Numbered from the stretch's first letter, positions 49,595 through 60,062 are shown. The stretch: DNA of 64,000 bases from Methanobrevibacter woesei (GCF_003111605.1 NZ_MZGU01000004.1:1-64000), one strand, 5' to 3'. Made by a program: numbers and translations. Notes: generated by a model from the letters alone, not told the origin.

Positions 49595-50782
49595 ATGCTA
49601 CAAATTGCTGTTACTGGAAAACCAAATGTTGGAAAATCATCTTTTTTTAATTCTGCCACTTCTTCAAGTGTTGAAATGGCTAATTATCCTTTTACAACAA
49701 TTGATGCAAACAAAGCTGTTGCACATGTTGTTAGTGATTGTCCTTGTAAAGAATTAGATGTTACTTGTAATCCGAGAAATTCTATTTGTATTGATGGAAA
49801 AAGATTAATTCCTGTTGAACTTATAGATGTTGCAGGTTTAGTTCCAGGGGCACATGAAGGTAAAGGTTTAGGTAATAAGTTTTTAGATGATTTAATGCAA
49901 GCTAAAGTATTAATTCATGTTATTGATGCATCTGGATCTACTAATGCTGAAGGTCAACCTGTAGAGGCAGGAAGTCATGATCCTTTAGATGATTTGGAAT
50001 TTATGGAACATGAAATTGTAATGTGGATGTATGGAATCTTAAACAGAAATTGGAGCAGACTTGTTCGTAAAATTGAGGCTGAAAAGTTAGATATAGCTAA
50101 AGTAATATTTGATCAGCTATCTGGAACTGGTATATCTCTTGAAGATATTATTGAAGCAAAAAGAACTGTTAATCCAGATTACACTAAATGGGATGAAGAA
50201 GAATTTATTAAATTAACACGCAATATTTTAAGAATAGCTAAACCAATGCTAATTATCGCTAATAAAGCTGATTTACCAACTTCTGAAGAAAATATTAAAA
50301 GAATAAAAGAAAAATATCCAAATGTAATTCCAACCTCAGCAGAATCTGAAATTGCGCTTGTAAAAGCTGCTGAATCAGGATTAATTAAATATACTTCTGG
50401 GGATTCTGATTTTGAAATTCTTAAAGAAGATGAATTATCACCAAATCAACTTAAAGCTTTAGAGTATATCAGAACCAATATTTTAGAGAAATATGGAAGT
50501 ACTGGTGTTCAACAGGCATTAAATGAAGCTATTTTTAATTTACTTAACATGATTGTTGTTTATCCAGTAGAAGATGAACATAAATACACTGATCAAAAAG
50601 GAAATGTTTTGCCTGATGCAATATTAATTCCAAAAGGTTCAGTTCCTCGTGAATTGGCTTACATGGTTCATTCTGATATTGGGGATAATTTTATGCATGC
50701 TGTTGATGCCCGTAAAAACATGAGGGTAGCTAGTGATTATGAACTTTCAAATAATGATATTATCAGTATAATTACAAGGTGA
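49595..50782 (+). CDS. YchF/Obg-type GTPase with TGS domain (COG0012-like)
   Basis: 395 residues starting [20 protein letters not shown], with P-loop GKPNVGKSS at 8-16, G3 [20 protein letters not shown] near 77 and a NKAD motif (ANKADLPTS) near 222. The insertion [20 protein letters not shown] holds four cysteines. The C-terminal TGS domain includes [15 protein letters not shown]. Archaeal members bind GTP or ATP and probably act with ribosomes; the exact role is unsettled. ATG 49595 lies 4 nt after GTGAT. cfbD starts 4 nt after its stop. Confidence 0.92.
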   Translation: MLQIAVTGKPNVGKSSFFNSATSSSVEMANYPFTTIDANKAVAHVVSDCPCKELDVTCNPRNSICIDGKRLIPVELIDVAGLVPGAHEGKGLGNKFLDDLMQAKVLIHVIDASGSTNAEGQPVEAGSHDPLDDLEFMEHEIVMWMYGILNRNWSRLVRKIEAEKLDIAKVIFDQLSGTGISLEDIIEAKRTVNPDYTKWDEEEFIKLTRNILRIAKPMLIIANKADLPTSEENIKRIKEKYPNVIPTSAESEIALVKAAESGLIKYTSGDSDFEILKEDELSPNQLKALEYIRTNILEKYGSTGVQQALNEAIFNLLNMIVVYPVEDEHKYTDQKGNVLPDAILIPKGSVPRELAYMVHSDIGDNFMHAVDARKNMRVASDYELSNNDIISIITR

Positions 50783-50786
50783 TTAA

Positions 50787-51866
50787 ATGCATCCAAGACC
50801 AAGTCCAATAGCTGCATCACTTTATACATTGAGAGACATGGATGTAGATGTTATTATCATGCATGGGCCTCATGGCTGCTGTTTTAGAACTGGAAGACTT
50901 CTTGAAAGTGATGGTGTTCGTGTATTAACTACATCAATGGCTGAAAATGATTTTATTTTAGGTGCTGGAGAAAAACTTGAGAATACACTAATTAAAGCTT
51001 ATGATATGTTCAATCCAAAACTCATGGGTGTTGTTGGAACTTGTGCAAGTATGATTATTGGTGAAGATTTGAAAGAAGCAATATCCAATGCTGATTTAGA
51101 TTGTACTGTTATTCCTGTTGAGTCTCATGGTGGTTTTGGTGAAGGTGATAACACTGAGGGAGCTATTATGGTTCTTGATTCTGCTGTTGAATGTGGTGTT
51201 ATTCCTTCTGATGAAGCTGAAAGACAAATTAAAATGCTTAAAAAAGCAACTGAAATAGAAAAAACTCGTGGAATGGCTCAAGGTGAATATATTAAACCTA
51301 ATTTTGGAGATAATAAAGAAGAAGTAGCTAAAAAATTGGTTTCAGCTATTAAAGAAGGTAAAAAAGTTGCTTTTGTATTAAATGCTAAAAAGGAAACTTC
51401 TTACTTGTTTGCAGATATTGTAAACTTTGATTATGCAGATGTTAATGGGGATAATGAGCCTATTGTTGTAGCTAATCTAGATGAAAATATTGGTCTTACA
51501 AGAATTAGAAATCATGCAAAAAATATTAAAAATCAATTAGAGAGCACAAATGTTAATGTGGACTGTATTACTGGTGGATTGGATGAATATCCAGAAACAG
51601 GTAAAATTGCAGCAGAGTATCTTAAAGATAAAGATTTAGACATGATTGTTGTATTTGGAGTACCTCATGCATTTCCTGTAGAAGATTTTGATGCTGAAAC
51701 AATAGCTATTACTGATGGGCCTCGTTTAGTGGAACCTTTAAGGAAATTAGGTTATGATAATGTTGTTGCAGAATTAGATGCACATTCTAAAACATTAGGT
51801 ACAAATGAAATTGTATATTCTGATTTTGGTTCTATGATTCGCTCTGTTATTGATTGGAATAAATAA
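50787..51866 (+). CDS. cfbD: Ni-sirohydrochlorin a,c-diamide reductive cyclase, catalytic subunit
   Basis: 359 residues of the NifD-like family. CfbD with the NifH-like CfbC performs the multi-electron reduction and ring closure that makes the macrocycle of coenzyme F430, the prosthetic group of methyl-CoM reductase. The N-terminus [20 protein letters not shown] and [19 protein letters not shown] near residue 25 supply the cysteines; [18 protein letters not shown] follows near 75. cfbC and the other cfb genes are not in the window. It lies between the YchF-like GTPase and hisH in one plus-strand run. Confidence 0.93.
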   Translation: MHPRPSPIAASLYTLRDMDVDVIIMHGPHGCCFRTGRLLESDGVRVLTTSMAENDFILGAGEKLENTLIKAYDMFNPKLMGVVGTCASMIIGEDLKEAISNADLDCTVIPVESHGGFGEGDNTEGAIMVLDSAVECGVIPSDEAERQIKMLKKATEIEKTRGMAQGEYIKPNFGDNKEEVAKKLVSAIKEGKKVAFVLNAKKETSYLFADIVNFDYADVNGDNEPIVVANLDENIGLTRIRNHAKNIKNQLESTNVNVDCITGGLDEYPETGKIAAEYLKDKDLDMIVVFGVPHAFPVEDFDAETIAITDGPRLVEPLRKLGYDNVVAELDAHSKTLGTNEIVYSDFGSMIRSVIDWNK

Positions 51867-51875
51867 GTGATTTTT

Positions 51876-52478
51876 ATGATAACTATTATTGATTATAAAA
51901 GTGGTAATCTTAGAAGTATTTCAAATGGTTTTAAAAAGTTAAACTGTGATGTAGAAATCACTGATGATGTTGAAAAAATAGCTAATGCTAAACATTTAGT
52001 TCTTCCAGGTGTTGGAGCTTTTGGAACAGCTATGAAAAATATTGAACCCTTTAAAGATGTAATCTATGAACATGTTGAGGAGGATAAACCTTTTTTAGGA
52101 ATTTGTCTTGGTCAACAGGTATTAATGAGTTCTAGTGAAGAAACAGAGAATGTTAAAGGGCTTGATTTATTTAAGGGTGATGTAAAATTATTGCCTCCTG
52201 GTCGTAAAATACCTCATATGGGTTGGAATAAGTTGCATGTTATAAATCAAGACAATCCTATTTTAAAGGGTATTGATGGTGAATTTTTCTATTTTGTACA
52301 CTCTTATCATGTAGTTCCAGATGATGAAGAAATAATAGCTGCAACTTGTGATTATGGCTTTGATGTAGTTGCGGCATTAAGTAGAAATAATCTTTTTTCA
52401 ACACAATTCCACCCAGAAAAAAGTGGTAAGCCTGGATTAAAAATATTAAAGAATTTTATTAATTTAGAAGTGAAATAA
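51876..52478 (+). CDS. hisH: Imidazole glycerol phosphate synthase, glutaminase subunit
   Basis: 200 residues, class I glutamine amidotransferase supplying ammonia to HisF for imidazole ring closure. It starts MITIIDYKSGNLRSISNGF; the nucleophile Cys is in FLGICLGQQVLM near residue 77 and the His/Glu pair is in TQFHPEKSGKPG near 180. HisF is not in the window. ATG 51876 is 4 nt after GTGAT. The stop codon overlaps the next start (TAATG). Confidence 0.96.
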   Translation: MITIIDYKSGNLRSISNGFKKLNCDVEITDDVEKIANAKHLVLPGVGAFGTAMKNIEPFKDVIYEHVEEDKPFLGICLGQQVLMSSSEETENVKGLDLFKGDVKLLPPGRKIPHMGWNKLHVINQDNPILKGIDGEFFYFVHSYHVVPDDEEIIAATCDYGFDVVAALSRNNLFSTQFHPEKSGKPGLKILKNFINLEVK

Positions 52479-53842
52479 TGGATATGGAAGGTTATGTTAG
52501 ACAAAGGTTAGATAGTTATAATGAAAATGATTTAAAAGACCTTTTGTCTCAAAGAATTAGAGAATATAAAAATATTTCTCAGGATAAATCTCTATTAATG
52601 GCGGAAAGTGTTATTGATGAGGTTAAAACCACTTTAAATTTGAAAAATGCTGATGATTCATTTTTAAAAGAAATAACTGAAGTTCCAAAAGCAGATATTG
52701 CAATGGGAGAAATGGGAGTAGGATCCCGTGGAGCTGGTGATTTTTTTGTCCACAGAAAAATAGCAGAAATTGTTTCAAGTACAAATACTTCTTCTCTTGT
52801 AAATCCATCTGAACAAGATGATGGTGGTGTAGTTAAAGCTAACAGCCCTAATGATGAGTTATATATAACAACAGCAGTTGATGGAATTCATTCTCGTTTA
52901 AGCGAATATCCATTTTTAGGTGGTTTTCATGTAACAAGAGCCACTTTAAGAGATATTTGCGTAATGGGTGCAGACCCTGTTTCTATTTTAAGTGATGTTC
53001 ATTTAGCAGATGATGGGGATGTTGGAAAAATATTTGATTTTACTGCTGGTGTAGCAGCTGTTTCTGAGCTTGTAGATGTTCCTATTGTTGCAGGAAGTAC
53101 CTTACGTGTTGGTGGAGACATGGTTTTAGGTGATAGGTTTGTTTCTGCTGTAGGCAGTGTAGGTGTATCCAATTATCCTCCAACTGCAAGAAAAGGAGCT
53201 ACTGATGGAGATATTATCTTATTAACAGAAGGCTCTGGTGGAGGAACTATTACTACAACTGCATTATATAATGGATTTTTTGATGTTATATGGGACACTT
53301 TAAATGTTAATTTTGTTCAAGCTTCACATGCTCTCTTTGAAGCTGATTTAATTAAAGATATTCATGCAATAACTGATGTGACTAATGGAGGTCTTCGTGG
53401 AGATGCTCATGAAATATCAAATACAACTGGTGTTGGATTAGAATTTTATGAAGAAAAAATTAGAAAAATGGTTGCTCCAAATGTATTAAATATGTTGGAG
53501 AAATTGGATATTGACCCATTAGGTGTGTCTACTGATTCTTTAATGTTGATTGTGCCTCCAGAAATTGTAGATGATGTTAAAAATGCTGTTTCTAGTGCAG
53601 GTGTAGATATATCTGAAATTGGTGTTGTTAATACTTCTGGTGAGCCGATTTTAATTAAGGAAGATGGAAGTAGTGACAAATTAGTCCCATTATTTAGAGA
53701 AGCAGCATATACAAAAATTAAGAAGTTAGTTGGTGAAACAACTCCTGAAGACTTTGAAATTATGAAAGAAAAAGTTCAGAAAGCTTCAGACAATGCTATT
53801 TGCAAAAAAGAAAAAGTGATTAATCATATTCGTGGAAATTAA
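52478..53842 (+). CDS. AIR synthase-related (PurM/HypE/SelD superfamily) protein
   Basis: 454 residues. The first 95 or so form a helical extension (MDMEGYVRQRLDSYNENDL...). The PurM-like core follows: GEMGVGSRGAGDFFVHRKIA, DDGGVVKANSP, TTAVDGIHSRL, GADPVSILSDVHLADDGD, and the glycine loop TEGSGGGTITTTALYNG with DVTNGGLRGDAHEI. This superfamily activates substrates with ATP (purine synthesis, hydrogenase maturation, thiamine phosphate, selenophosphate). The N-terminal extension and methanogen context fit a methanogen-specific branch of unknown substrate. Coupled to hisH through TAATG. Confidence 0.8.
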   Translation: MDMEGYVRQRLDSYNENDLKDLLSQRIREYKNISQDKSLLMAESVIDEVKTTLNLKNADDSFLKEITEVPKADIAMGEMGVGSRGAGDFFVHRKIAEIVSSTNTSSLVNPSEQDDGGVVKANSPNDELYITTAVDGIHSRLSEYPFLGGFHVTRATLRDICVMGADPVSILSDVHLADDGDVGKIFDFTAGVAAVSELVDVPIVAGSTLRVGGDMVLGDRFVSAVGSVGVSNYPPTARKGATDGDIILLTEGSGGGTITTTALYNGFFDVIWDTLNVNFVQASHALFEADLIKDIHAITDVTNGGLRGDAHEISNTTGVGLEFYEEKIRKMVAPNVLNMLEKLDIDPLGVSTDSLMLIVPPEIVDDVKNAVSSAGVDISEIGVVNTSGEPILIKEDGSSDKLVPLFREAAYTKIKKLVGETTPEDFEIMKEKVQKASDNAICKKEKVINHIRGN

Positions 53843-53893
53843 TTTTTTCACACTTCTTTAATTTTTATTTATGATTATTAGCTATTTTTATTC

Positions 53894-54334
53894 ATGAAAA
53901 ATGAAAGAGGTTATGTTGCAATATTTGAAGCATTGATAGTTATTTTTCTTGTTTTAACTTGTGTTTTATTTTTAAATTCAGTTGTTGTAACACCAAATCC
54001 AAGTTTATCTCAAAAAGCTGATAATTTTAATAAAGCTCAGGATATAATGGAATCTTTATCTGGAAAAGTTAATTTTACTGATGAAACATTTTTATCTGAA
54101 ATTTCTAATATCTTATCAGATAGGTGGGATAAAAATAAAGCTATTGAAGAAGTTTCTGAGCTAACTAAATCAAAATTTGAAGAACTGGGATTAAAAGACA
54201 ACTATAAATTTGTTGAAGTTAATGAATTTAATGGAGCAACTTTACTTGATTCGGGCAATTATGATTCAGCAGAAAATATTTCAATAGCTAGTAGGAATTA
54301 TGGAGATTATTGTTACAGGTTATATGTTTGGTAA
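53894..54334 (+). CDS. Pilin-like secreted protein
   Basis: 146 residues. It opens MKNERGYVAIFEALIVIFLV: a short charged leader ending in Gly, an aromatic residue, a Glu 6 residues after the Gly, and a 20-residue hydrophobic helix, the plan of type IV pilins cleaved by a prepilin peptidase (usual spacing puts Glu at +5). The rest is soluble, rich in Asp, Glu, Asn and Ser, and ends YGDYCYRLYVW. Similar short pilin-like proteins occur in Methanobacteriales without an obvious pilus operon. No peptidase or assembly ATPase gene is nearby. There is no clear ribosome binding site. Confidence 0.65.
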   Translation: MKNERGYVAIFEALIVIFLVLTCVLFLNSVVVTPNPSLSQKADNFNKAQDIMESLSGKVNFTDETFLSEISNILSDRWDKNKAIEEVSELTKSKFEELGLKDNYKFVEVNEFNGATLLDSGNYDSAENISIASRNYGDYCYRLYVW

Positions 54335-54385
54335 CTTTTGAAAAATAAGTTGATATTTACAATAAATACATTAATATTAAATACT

Positions 54386-54404
54386 AAAAAAATTATATAA
54401 TTTA
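54386..54404 (+). promoter_or_regulatory. TATA box of tRNA-Arg
   Basis: AAAAAAATTATATAATTTA is centred about 31 nt upstream of the mature tRNA 5' end at 54426. Confidence 0.6.
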
Positions 54405-54425
54405 TTGATAACTATTTTTTTGTAA

Positions 54426-54499
54426 GCCCCGATGGTGTAGTTTGGATAACACGTAGGACTGCGGATCCTATTCCCCGGGTTCAAATCCCGGTCGGGGCA
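54426..54499 (+). tRNA. tRNA-Arg (anticodon GCG)
   Basis: GCCCCGA (54426-54432) pairs with TCGGGGC (54492-54498); A is the discriminator at 54499 and CCA is not encoded. The anticodon stem TAGGA/TCCTA encloses CTGCGGA, giving anticodon GCG (arginine, CGC/CGU codons). The T arm is CCGGGTTCAAATCCCGG. No intron. truD starts 34 nt downstream. Confidence 0.96.
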
Positions 54500-54533
54500 T
54501 TTGTCTTAATTTTTATTTTTTTCACGTGATATT

Positions 54534-55796
54534 ATGTTAAATGCTAATACCTACGTTACTAAAGAAGAAGGAATTGGGGGAACTATTAGAAATCAATATG
54601 AAGATTTTTATGTTGAAGAAATTCCTGATTTAATTCCAACTGGTGAAGGTCCAAATGTTTGGATTTGGATTGAAAAGATAGGTAGAACTACCTTGGATGT
54701 TGTTTTAGATATAGCCAGGGATTTACACATTGATAGGAAAAGAATGGGCTTTGCAGGGATGAAAGATAAAAAAGCTCGTACTCGTCAATGGATTTGTATA
54801 TCTAATATGGATTCTGATGAACAATTTGAGCAAGTTAAAGCTTTAAGTGGTCAAATTTATAAAACTGATTTTTTAAAAGTTATTCGTGGTAGAAAAAAAC
54901 TTAGAATGGGCCAACTTAAAGGAAATAAATTCAGAATCCTTATTCGTGATATTGAGGATGTAGAAAAAAGTGCAGAGATAGCTAGTGATATTTTAAAGCA
55001 ATTGGAAGTTACTGGTGTTCCTAATTACTTTGGCTGGCAAAGGTTTGGTAAGCCAAGAACAAATACTCATTTAGTTGGTGAAGCTTTAGTTGAAAATGAT
55101 TTAAAAAAGGCTGTTGGAAGATATATTGGAAATCCAACTGAAGAAGAGCATGAAGAAAATCAGAAAGCACGTAAAGCCTATGATGATGGAGATTTAGAGA
55201 AATCTTTAGAACTTATGGGTAAAGGAATGCGTTATGAAAAAATGATGATTAGGGAGTTAATTAAAGATTCTAAAAAAGGTGAATTAACAGATAAATCCTA
55301 TAAGAACGCATTACATGCACTTCCTAAACCTCTTCAAAGGATGTTCGTACATGCATATCAATCTTTTTTATTTAATGCTGCTGTTAGCAAAAGAGTTGAG
55401 ATGGGTATTAATAAATACATTGAAGGGGATATTATTATTAACAATGAAGAAAGAATTGTTCGTGATAAAACTCCTGAAGAATATCAAGAATTAATTGATA
55501 CTTTCCAAGTAAATCCTACTTCTCCATTATATGGTACTAAAGTCCCATTTGCAGGAGGTAAAGTTGGAGAAATGGAAAAAAGTATTTTAGATAATTATGG
55601 TTTATCTAAAGAAGATTTTGAAGTTCCTAAAATGCCTCGTTTAGGAAGTCATGGTTTAAGGCGTTCAATGAGGTTCCAAGTTTGGGATACATCAGCTATT
55701 GCAACTGATGAGGGAGTTTTAACAGAATTTTCAATAAATAAAGGTTCTTATGCAACAGCTGTTTTAAGAGAAGTTATGAAAAAGGATGTTGTTTAA
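54534..55796 (+). CDS. truD: tRNA pseudouridine(13) synthase
   Basis: Converts U13 of tRNAs to pseudouridine. 420 residues: the catalytic Asp lies in [16 protein letters not shown] near residue 81, followed by [20 protein letters not shown] near 163 and, near the end, [16 protein letters not shown]. It is the archaeal size, longer than E. coli TruD because of the large insertion domain. It starts the run truD-AcnX small subunit-amidohydrolase; the next start codon follows its stop directly (TAAATG). Confidence 0.95.
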   Translation: MLNANTYVTKEEGIGGTIRNQYEDFYVEEIPDLIPTGEGPNVWIWIEKIGRTTLDVVLDIARDLHIDRKRMGFAGMKDKKARTRQWICISNMDSDEQFEQVKALSGQIYKTDFLKVIRGRKKLRMGQLKGNKFRILIRDIEDVEKSAEIASDILKQLEVTGVPNYFGWQRFGKPRTNTHLVGEALVENDLKKAVGRYIGNPTEEEHEENQKARKAYDDGDLEKSLELMGKGMRYEKMMIRELIKDSKKGELTDKSYKNALHALPKPLQRMFVHAYQSFLFNAAVSKRVEMGINKYIEGDIIINNEERIVRDKTPEEYQELIDTFQVNPTSPLYGTKVPFAGGKVGEMEKSILDNYGLSKEDFEVPKMPRLGSHGLRRSMRFQVWDTSAIATDEGVLTEFSINKGSYATAVLREVMKKDVV

Positions 55797-56186
55797 ATGA
55801 TTAAATGTAAAAATATTGCTAAAGGAAAAGCTCAAGGTGAACTAATTGTCAGTTCTGAACCTATTAGTTTTTTAGGTGGTGTAGATCCTGAAACTGGTGA
55901 AGTTATTGATCCTAATCATGAATTAAAAGGAGAAATAATTAAAGATAAAATTTTATTTATTCCTGGTGGAAAGGGTTCAACTGTTGGTTCTTATGTTATT
56001 TTCCAAATGAAGAAAAACAATACTGCTCCAAAAGCAATAATTTGTATTAAAGCTGAACCAATTATTGTTACTGGAGCAATAATGTCAAATATTCCAATGG
56101 TGGATTCTCCTGAAGATACTGAACCATTGACTACTGGAACTATGGTTGAAGTTGATGGAGATGAAGGAATAATTAAGGTTCTTTGA
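55797..56186 (+). CDS. Aconitase X small (swivel) subunit, phosphomevalonate dehydratase small subunit
   Basis: 129 residues of the DUF126/AcnX swiveling domain. Key segments: [20 protein letters not shown] near residue 20, [17 protein letters not shown] near 50 and [18 protein letters not shown] at the end. With the large subunit (19599-20786) it should form mevalonate 5-phosphate dehydratase, making trans-anhydromevalonate 5-phosphate for archaeal isoprenoids. The two genes are 35 kb apart, on the same strand. It is coupled to truD through adjacent stop and start codons. Confidence 0.9.
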   Translation: MIKCKNIAKGKAQGELIVSSEPISFLGGVDPETGEVIDPNHELKGEIIKDKILFIPGGKGSTVGSYVIFQMKKNNTAPKAIICIKAEPIIVTGAIMSNIPMVDSPEDTEPLTTGTMVEVDGDEGIIKVL

Positions 56187-56195
56187 GTTGGTTAT

Positions 56196-57416
56196 ATGGA
56201 AACTTTAATTAAAAATATAAACATTATTAATCCTTATAAAGAGGTTGAATATAATTGTTCTATTTTAATTAAAGATGACATTATAGCTGAGATTTCAAAT
56301 TCTAAAATTAAAACTAAAGATAATGTTAAAGTTATTGATGGTCAAGATAATTTTTTACTTCCTGGTTTTATTGACTGTCATACTCATATTTTAGCTAAAG
56401 GATTTCATAAAGAGGAAAATATGTCAAATCCTTTATCAATTCATTTTTACAATGCAGTTCCTCATTCTAAAGAAACTATTTTTGCAGGTGTAACTTCTAT
56501 TAGAGATTGTGGATCTGCTGATTTGGGAGTTAAAATGGCTCAAGAGAGAGGTTTATTTTTAGCTCCAAAAATGACTATTTCTATCACTCCTTTAATGTGT
56601 ACTGGGGGCCATTTTGATTTATTCATGCCATCAGGATTTGACATGGAGATAATTTATCCTGGATTTCCTAAAGGACGTTGTGATGGTGTTGATGAAGTAT
56701 TAAAAAAGACACGTGAAGTTAAAAGAGCTGGTGCTGACTTTATTAAAGTTATGGCTAGTGGTGGGGTTTTAACAACAAATTCATCACCGGATTATCCTCA
56801 ATTTAATATTGAAGAACTTAGAACAATAGCTAATGAAGCAGGAATTCATGGTAAAAAAGTATCTGCTCACTGTCATAGTTTACAGGGTATTAAAAATTGC
56901 GTTGATGCAGGATTTGATTCAATTGAGCATGGAACTTTTATAGATAGGAATACTTCACGTAAGATGGCTGAAAATGGAACTATTCTGGTTCCAACAATTC
57001 TTGTCCATGACTTTTTATATAGAAATGGTTTTCCAAAATGGGATAATTTTGCAAGTGAAAAAACTGCTAAATTAAAAGAAATTGTTAAAGTACATAAGGA
57101 AAATATAGCTATTGCCTATGAAGAAGGTGTAAAAATATTATTTGGAACTGATTCAGGTGTAATTCCTCATGGATATAATTTAGAAGAATTATCTAATTTA
57201 GTTGATATTGGAATGTCTCCATCTGAAGCAATAGCTAGTGGTACAATTGAAGCTGCAAAATTCATAAATCAAAATGATAAAATAGGGTCTGTAGAAACTG
57301 GAAAAGTAGCTGATTTAATTATAACTTCTCAAAATCCTTTAGATGATATTAAATCTCTTGCAAATAGGGATAATATTTTAACTGTTTTTCAAGATGGAAT
57401 AATTGTCAAAAATTAA
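56196..57416 (+). CDS. Amidohydrolase-family metal-dependent hydrolase
   Basis: 406 residues. A small beta-sandwich domain formed by both ends (INPYKEVEYNCSILIKDD at the start, VADLIITSQNPLDDIKSL at the end) wraps a TIM barrel with metal ligands: CHTHILAKG (H-x-H), a KVMASGG lysine, SAHCHS, EHGTFIDR and FGTDSGVIPHG (Asp). This matches the imidazolonepropionase/prolidase-like branch of the amidohydrolases. Substrate unknown. Last gene of the truD-AcnX run. Confidence 0.85.
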   Translation: METLIKNINIINPYKEVEYNCSILIKDDIIAEISNSKIKTKDNVKVIDGQDNFLLPGFIDCHTHILAKGFHKEENMSNPLSIHFYNAVPHSKETIFAGVTSIRDCGSADLGVKMAQERGLFLAPKMTISITPLMCTGGHFDLFMPSGFDMEIIYPGFPKGRCDGVDEVLKKTREVKRAGADFIKVMASGGVLTTNSSPDYPQFNIEELRTIANEAGIHGKKVSAHCHSLQGIKNCVDAGFDSIEHGTFIDRNTSRKMAENGTILVPTILVHDFLYRNGFPKWDNFASEKTAKLKEIVKVHKENIAIAYEEGVKILFGTDSGVIPHGYNLEELSNLVDIGMSPSEAIASGTIEAAKFINQNDKIGSVETGKVADLIITSQNPLDDIKSLANRDNILTVFQDGIIVKN

Positions 57417-57548
57417 ATTCCATTTTATTCGTAATAATTTTAACCGTTTGTATTTATTAGCATATTTTCAAAAATTTTATCTACTTTAATTTATTAAATT
57501 AATTTTAATGGTTATATGTGGGGTATGGTTTTTCAATCAATAATTAAT

Positions 57549-57568
57549 TCTCAAAATAATATTTGAGA
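57549..57568 (+). promoter_or_regulatory. Inverted repeat just upstream of the copA ribosome binding site
   Basis: TCTCAAA (57549-57555) and TTTGAGA (57562-57568) form perfect 7-bp arms across a 6-nt spacer. The right arm ends one base before GGTGAT of copA. It could be a metal-regulator operator or an mRNA hairpin limiting ribosome access. Confidence 0.35.
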
Positions 57569-57578
57569 GGTGATATTA

Positions 57579-60032
57579 TTGGCAAAGCTTAAAGATATGG
57601 ATTTACCTATAGAAGGAATGCATTGTGCTTCTTGTGTTTTACTTACAAATAAAACTTTAAGTAAAGTAGATGGAATTGAAAATGTAGAAGCTGATTTAGC
57701 TAGTAATAAAGTGCATTTAACTGTAAATCCTAAAAAAGTTTCCCTTAATCAAATTGAAAATGAAGTTAAAAATATTGGTTTTGAAATTCATACAGATGAA
57801 ATCACCTTAAAACTTCAAGGAATGCATTGTGCTTCCTGTGTAATGAATGTTGAAAACTTTTTGAAAAGATTAGATGGTGTTTTTGAAGTTAGGGCAGATT
57901 TAACAACACAAACTGCCCGAATTAATTATGATAAATCCAAAGTTTCAGTGGATGATTTTGAAAAAGTCATAAATTCATTAGGTTTTGAAGTTTTAGGAGT
58001 TGAAGGTCAGCTTGAAGTTGATGAAGAAGCATTATATCAAAAAGATTTAAAAAGTAAGCTTAGACGTATTGTTGTTGGTTTAATTTTTTCAGTTATTTTA
58101 ATGGCTATAATGTATGTTAAATGGCAACCATTTGGATTAACAACAGGCCAAATATCTTTGATTATAAGTATTTTGCCATTTATTTATGTGTCTTATCCAA
58201 TTTTAAAAGCAGGAATTAGTGGATTGCTCCATAAAAATTTAAATATGGATGTAATGTATTCAATGGGTGTTTTAGTTGCCTTTGTTTCAAGTGTTTTAGG
58301 AACATTTAACATTGTATTAAATCATTCTTTCATGTTTTATGAAACAGCTTTGATGCTTCCTTCCTTTTTAATGATTGGAAGATATCTTGAAGCCAGAGCT
58401 AAAAAAAGCACAACTGACTCTATTAAAGAATTAATTGGACTTCAACCTACTACTGCGACATTGGTTGAATTTGATGAAAATGGTGAGGTTATCACAGAAA
58501 AAGATATTTCAATATCTGAAATTAAAATTGGGGATGTTCTTTTAGTTAGGCCCGGTGATCAGATTCCTGCAGATGGTGAAGTTGTCATGGGGCATTCATA
58601 TGTAGATGAATCTATGATTAATGGTGAGCCAATACCTAATTCTAAATCAATAGATGATGAAGTATTTGCAGGAACTATTAATCAAGATAATGTTTTATAC
58701 ATCAAAGCTTTAAAAATTGGACAGGAAACCGTTCTTTCAAATATCATTAGGTTAGTTGAAAAGGCTCAAAGTTCAAGACCACCAGTTCAAAAAATTGCTG
58801 ATACTGCTGTCAGTTACTTTATTCCTGTTGTTTTAGTAATAGCTATTGCAGTTTTCTGTATATGGTACTTTATATTTGATTCAACATTATTATTTGCTTT
58901 AACTACTTTAATTTCAATTTTAGTTGTTGCATGCCCATGTTCTTTAGGATTAGCTACTCCAACTGCTGTAACTGTTGGTATTGGAAGGGCTGCAGAGTAT
59001 GGCATTCTTATTAAAAATGGGGATGTATTGGAAATTGCAGATAAAATCAATGTTGCAGCTTTTGATAAAACTGGAACTATTACTGAAGGAAAACCTGAAG
59101 TTGATGATATTATACCTTACGGGATTTCTCATGAAGAGGTTTTATATTATATAGCTAGTGTTGAAAAGAATTCTACTCATCCAATTGCTAAATCAATTAT
59201 AAAAAAATCAAAAGAAGAGAATATTGAGTTAACACAAGTTTCTAATTTCGAAAATATAACTGGTAAAGGTCTAAAAGCTGAAATTGATAATGAAATTATT
59301 TTAGCAGGTAACAAAAATCTTTTAGAGTACAATGATATCGAAATTTCAGATGAAATTCTCTCTCAATATGATTCTCTGTTAAATGAAAGTAAAACAGTTA
59401 TATTTTTAGCTATTGCCGGTGAAATTAAAGGTATTTTAAGTTTATCTGATAAAATAAAAGATACTTCTAAAAGAACCATTGAAGAACTTCATAAAATGGG
59501 AATTAAAACTTATATGTTAACTGGAGATAATGAAAATACTGCAAAAACAGTTGCAAATGCAGTGGGCATAGATGATATTAGTGCTAATGTTCTTCCAGAG
59601 GATAAATTAAATATTGTTAAAGATCTTCAAAAAGATGAAAATAAAGTTGTCTTTGTTGGAGATGGGATTAATGATGCTCCTGCATTAACACAGGCAGATA
59701 TTGGTGTAGCTATGGGAAATGGTACTGATATAGCTATGGAAAGTGGGGATGTTGTTGTAATGGAAGGCGATTTAGAAAATGTAGTTGCAGCTATTCAATT
59801 TTCTAAAAAAGTAATGACTAGAATTAAACAGAATATCTTCTGGGCATTTGCATATAATTCTGTACTGATTCCAGTTGCCGCAGGTGCTTTATTTGCAGCA
59901 TTTGGCATAATGTTTAGGCCTGAATTATCTGGTCTAGCTATGGCATTAAGTTCAGTAACTGTTATATCATTATCCCTAGCACTAAAAGGATATGTTCCAC
60001 CAATTAAAAAGTCAGTTCCAAAAAAAGTATAA
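57579..60032 (+). CDS. copA: Copper-exporting P1B-type ATPase
   Basis: 817 residues. Two heavy-metal-binding domains carry G-M-H-C-A-S-C, with cysteines at 16/19 and 84/87. Eight membrane helices include C452-P-C454 in the ion path. The catalytic core has D496-K-T-G-T (phosphorylation), STHPIAKSI (HP nucleotide motif) and VGDGINDAPALTQAD. The actuator motif reads I-N-G-E-P-I-P rather than T-G-E-P. CPC plus these helices indicates Cu(I) export. TTG 57579 lies 4 nt after GGTGAT; the GTG 57570 is within that site. An inverted repeat precedes it; no metal regulator gene is adjacent. Confidence 0.94.
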   Translation: MAKLKDMDLPIEGMHCASCVLLTNKTLSKVDGIENVEADLASNKVHLTVNPKKVSLNQIENEVKNIGFEIHTDEITLKLQGMHCASCVMNVENFLKRLDGVFEVRADLTTQTARINYDKSKVSVDDFEKVINSLGFEVLGVEGQLEVDEEALYQKDLKSKLRRIVVGLIFSVILMAIMYVKWQPFGLTTGQISLIISILPFIYVSYPILKAGISGLLHKNLNMDVMYSMGVLVAFVSSVLGTFNIVLNHSFMFYETALMLPSFLMIGRYLEARAKKSTTDSIKELIGLQPTTATLVEFDENGEVITEKDISISEIKIGDVLLVRPGDQIPADGEVVMGHSYVDESMINGEPIPNSKSIDDEVFAGTINQDNVLYIKALKIGQETVLSNIIRLVEKAQSSRPPVQKIADTAVSYFIPVVLVIAIAVFCIWYFIFDSTLLFALTTLISILVVACPCSLGLATPTAVTVGIGRAAEYGILIKNGDVLEIADKINVAAFDKTGTITEGKPEVDDIIPYGISHEEVLYYIASVEKNSTHPIAKSIIKKSKEENIELTQVSNFENITGKGLKAEIDNEIILAGNKNLLEYNDIEISDEILSQYDSLLNESKTVIFLAIAGEIKGILSLSDKIKDTSKRTIEELHKMGIKTYMLTGDNENTAKTVANAVGIDDISANVLPEDKLNIVKDLQKDENKVVFVGDGINDAPALTQADIGVAMGNGTDIAMESGDVVVMEGDLENVVAAIQFSKKVMTRIKQNIFWAFAYNSVLIPVAAGALFAAFGIMFRPELSGLAMALSSVTVISLSLALKGYVPPIKKSVPKKV

Positions 60033-60034
60033 AT

Positions 60035-60062
60035 AATTAGTCAATTTATTCATTGACTAATT
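60035..60062. terminator. Bidirectional terminator between copA and the convergent membrane-protein gene
   Basis: AATTAGTCAA (60035-60044) and TTGACTAATT (60053-60062) pair perfectly over 10 bp with an 8-nt loop that contains the stop codon of the minus-strand gene. The symmetric stem can act from both sides. Confidence 0.65.
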
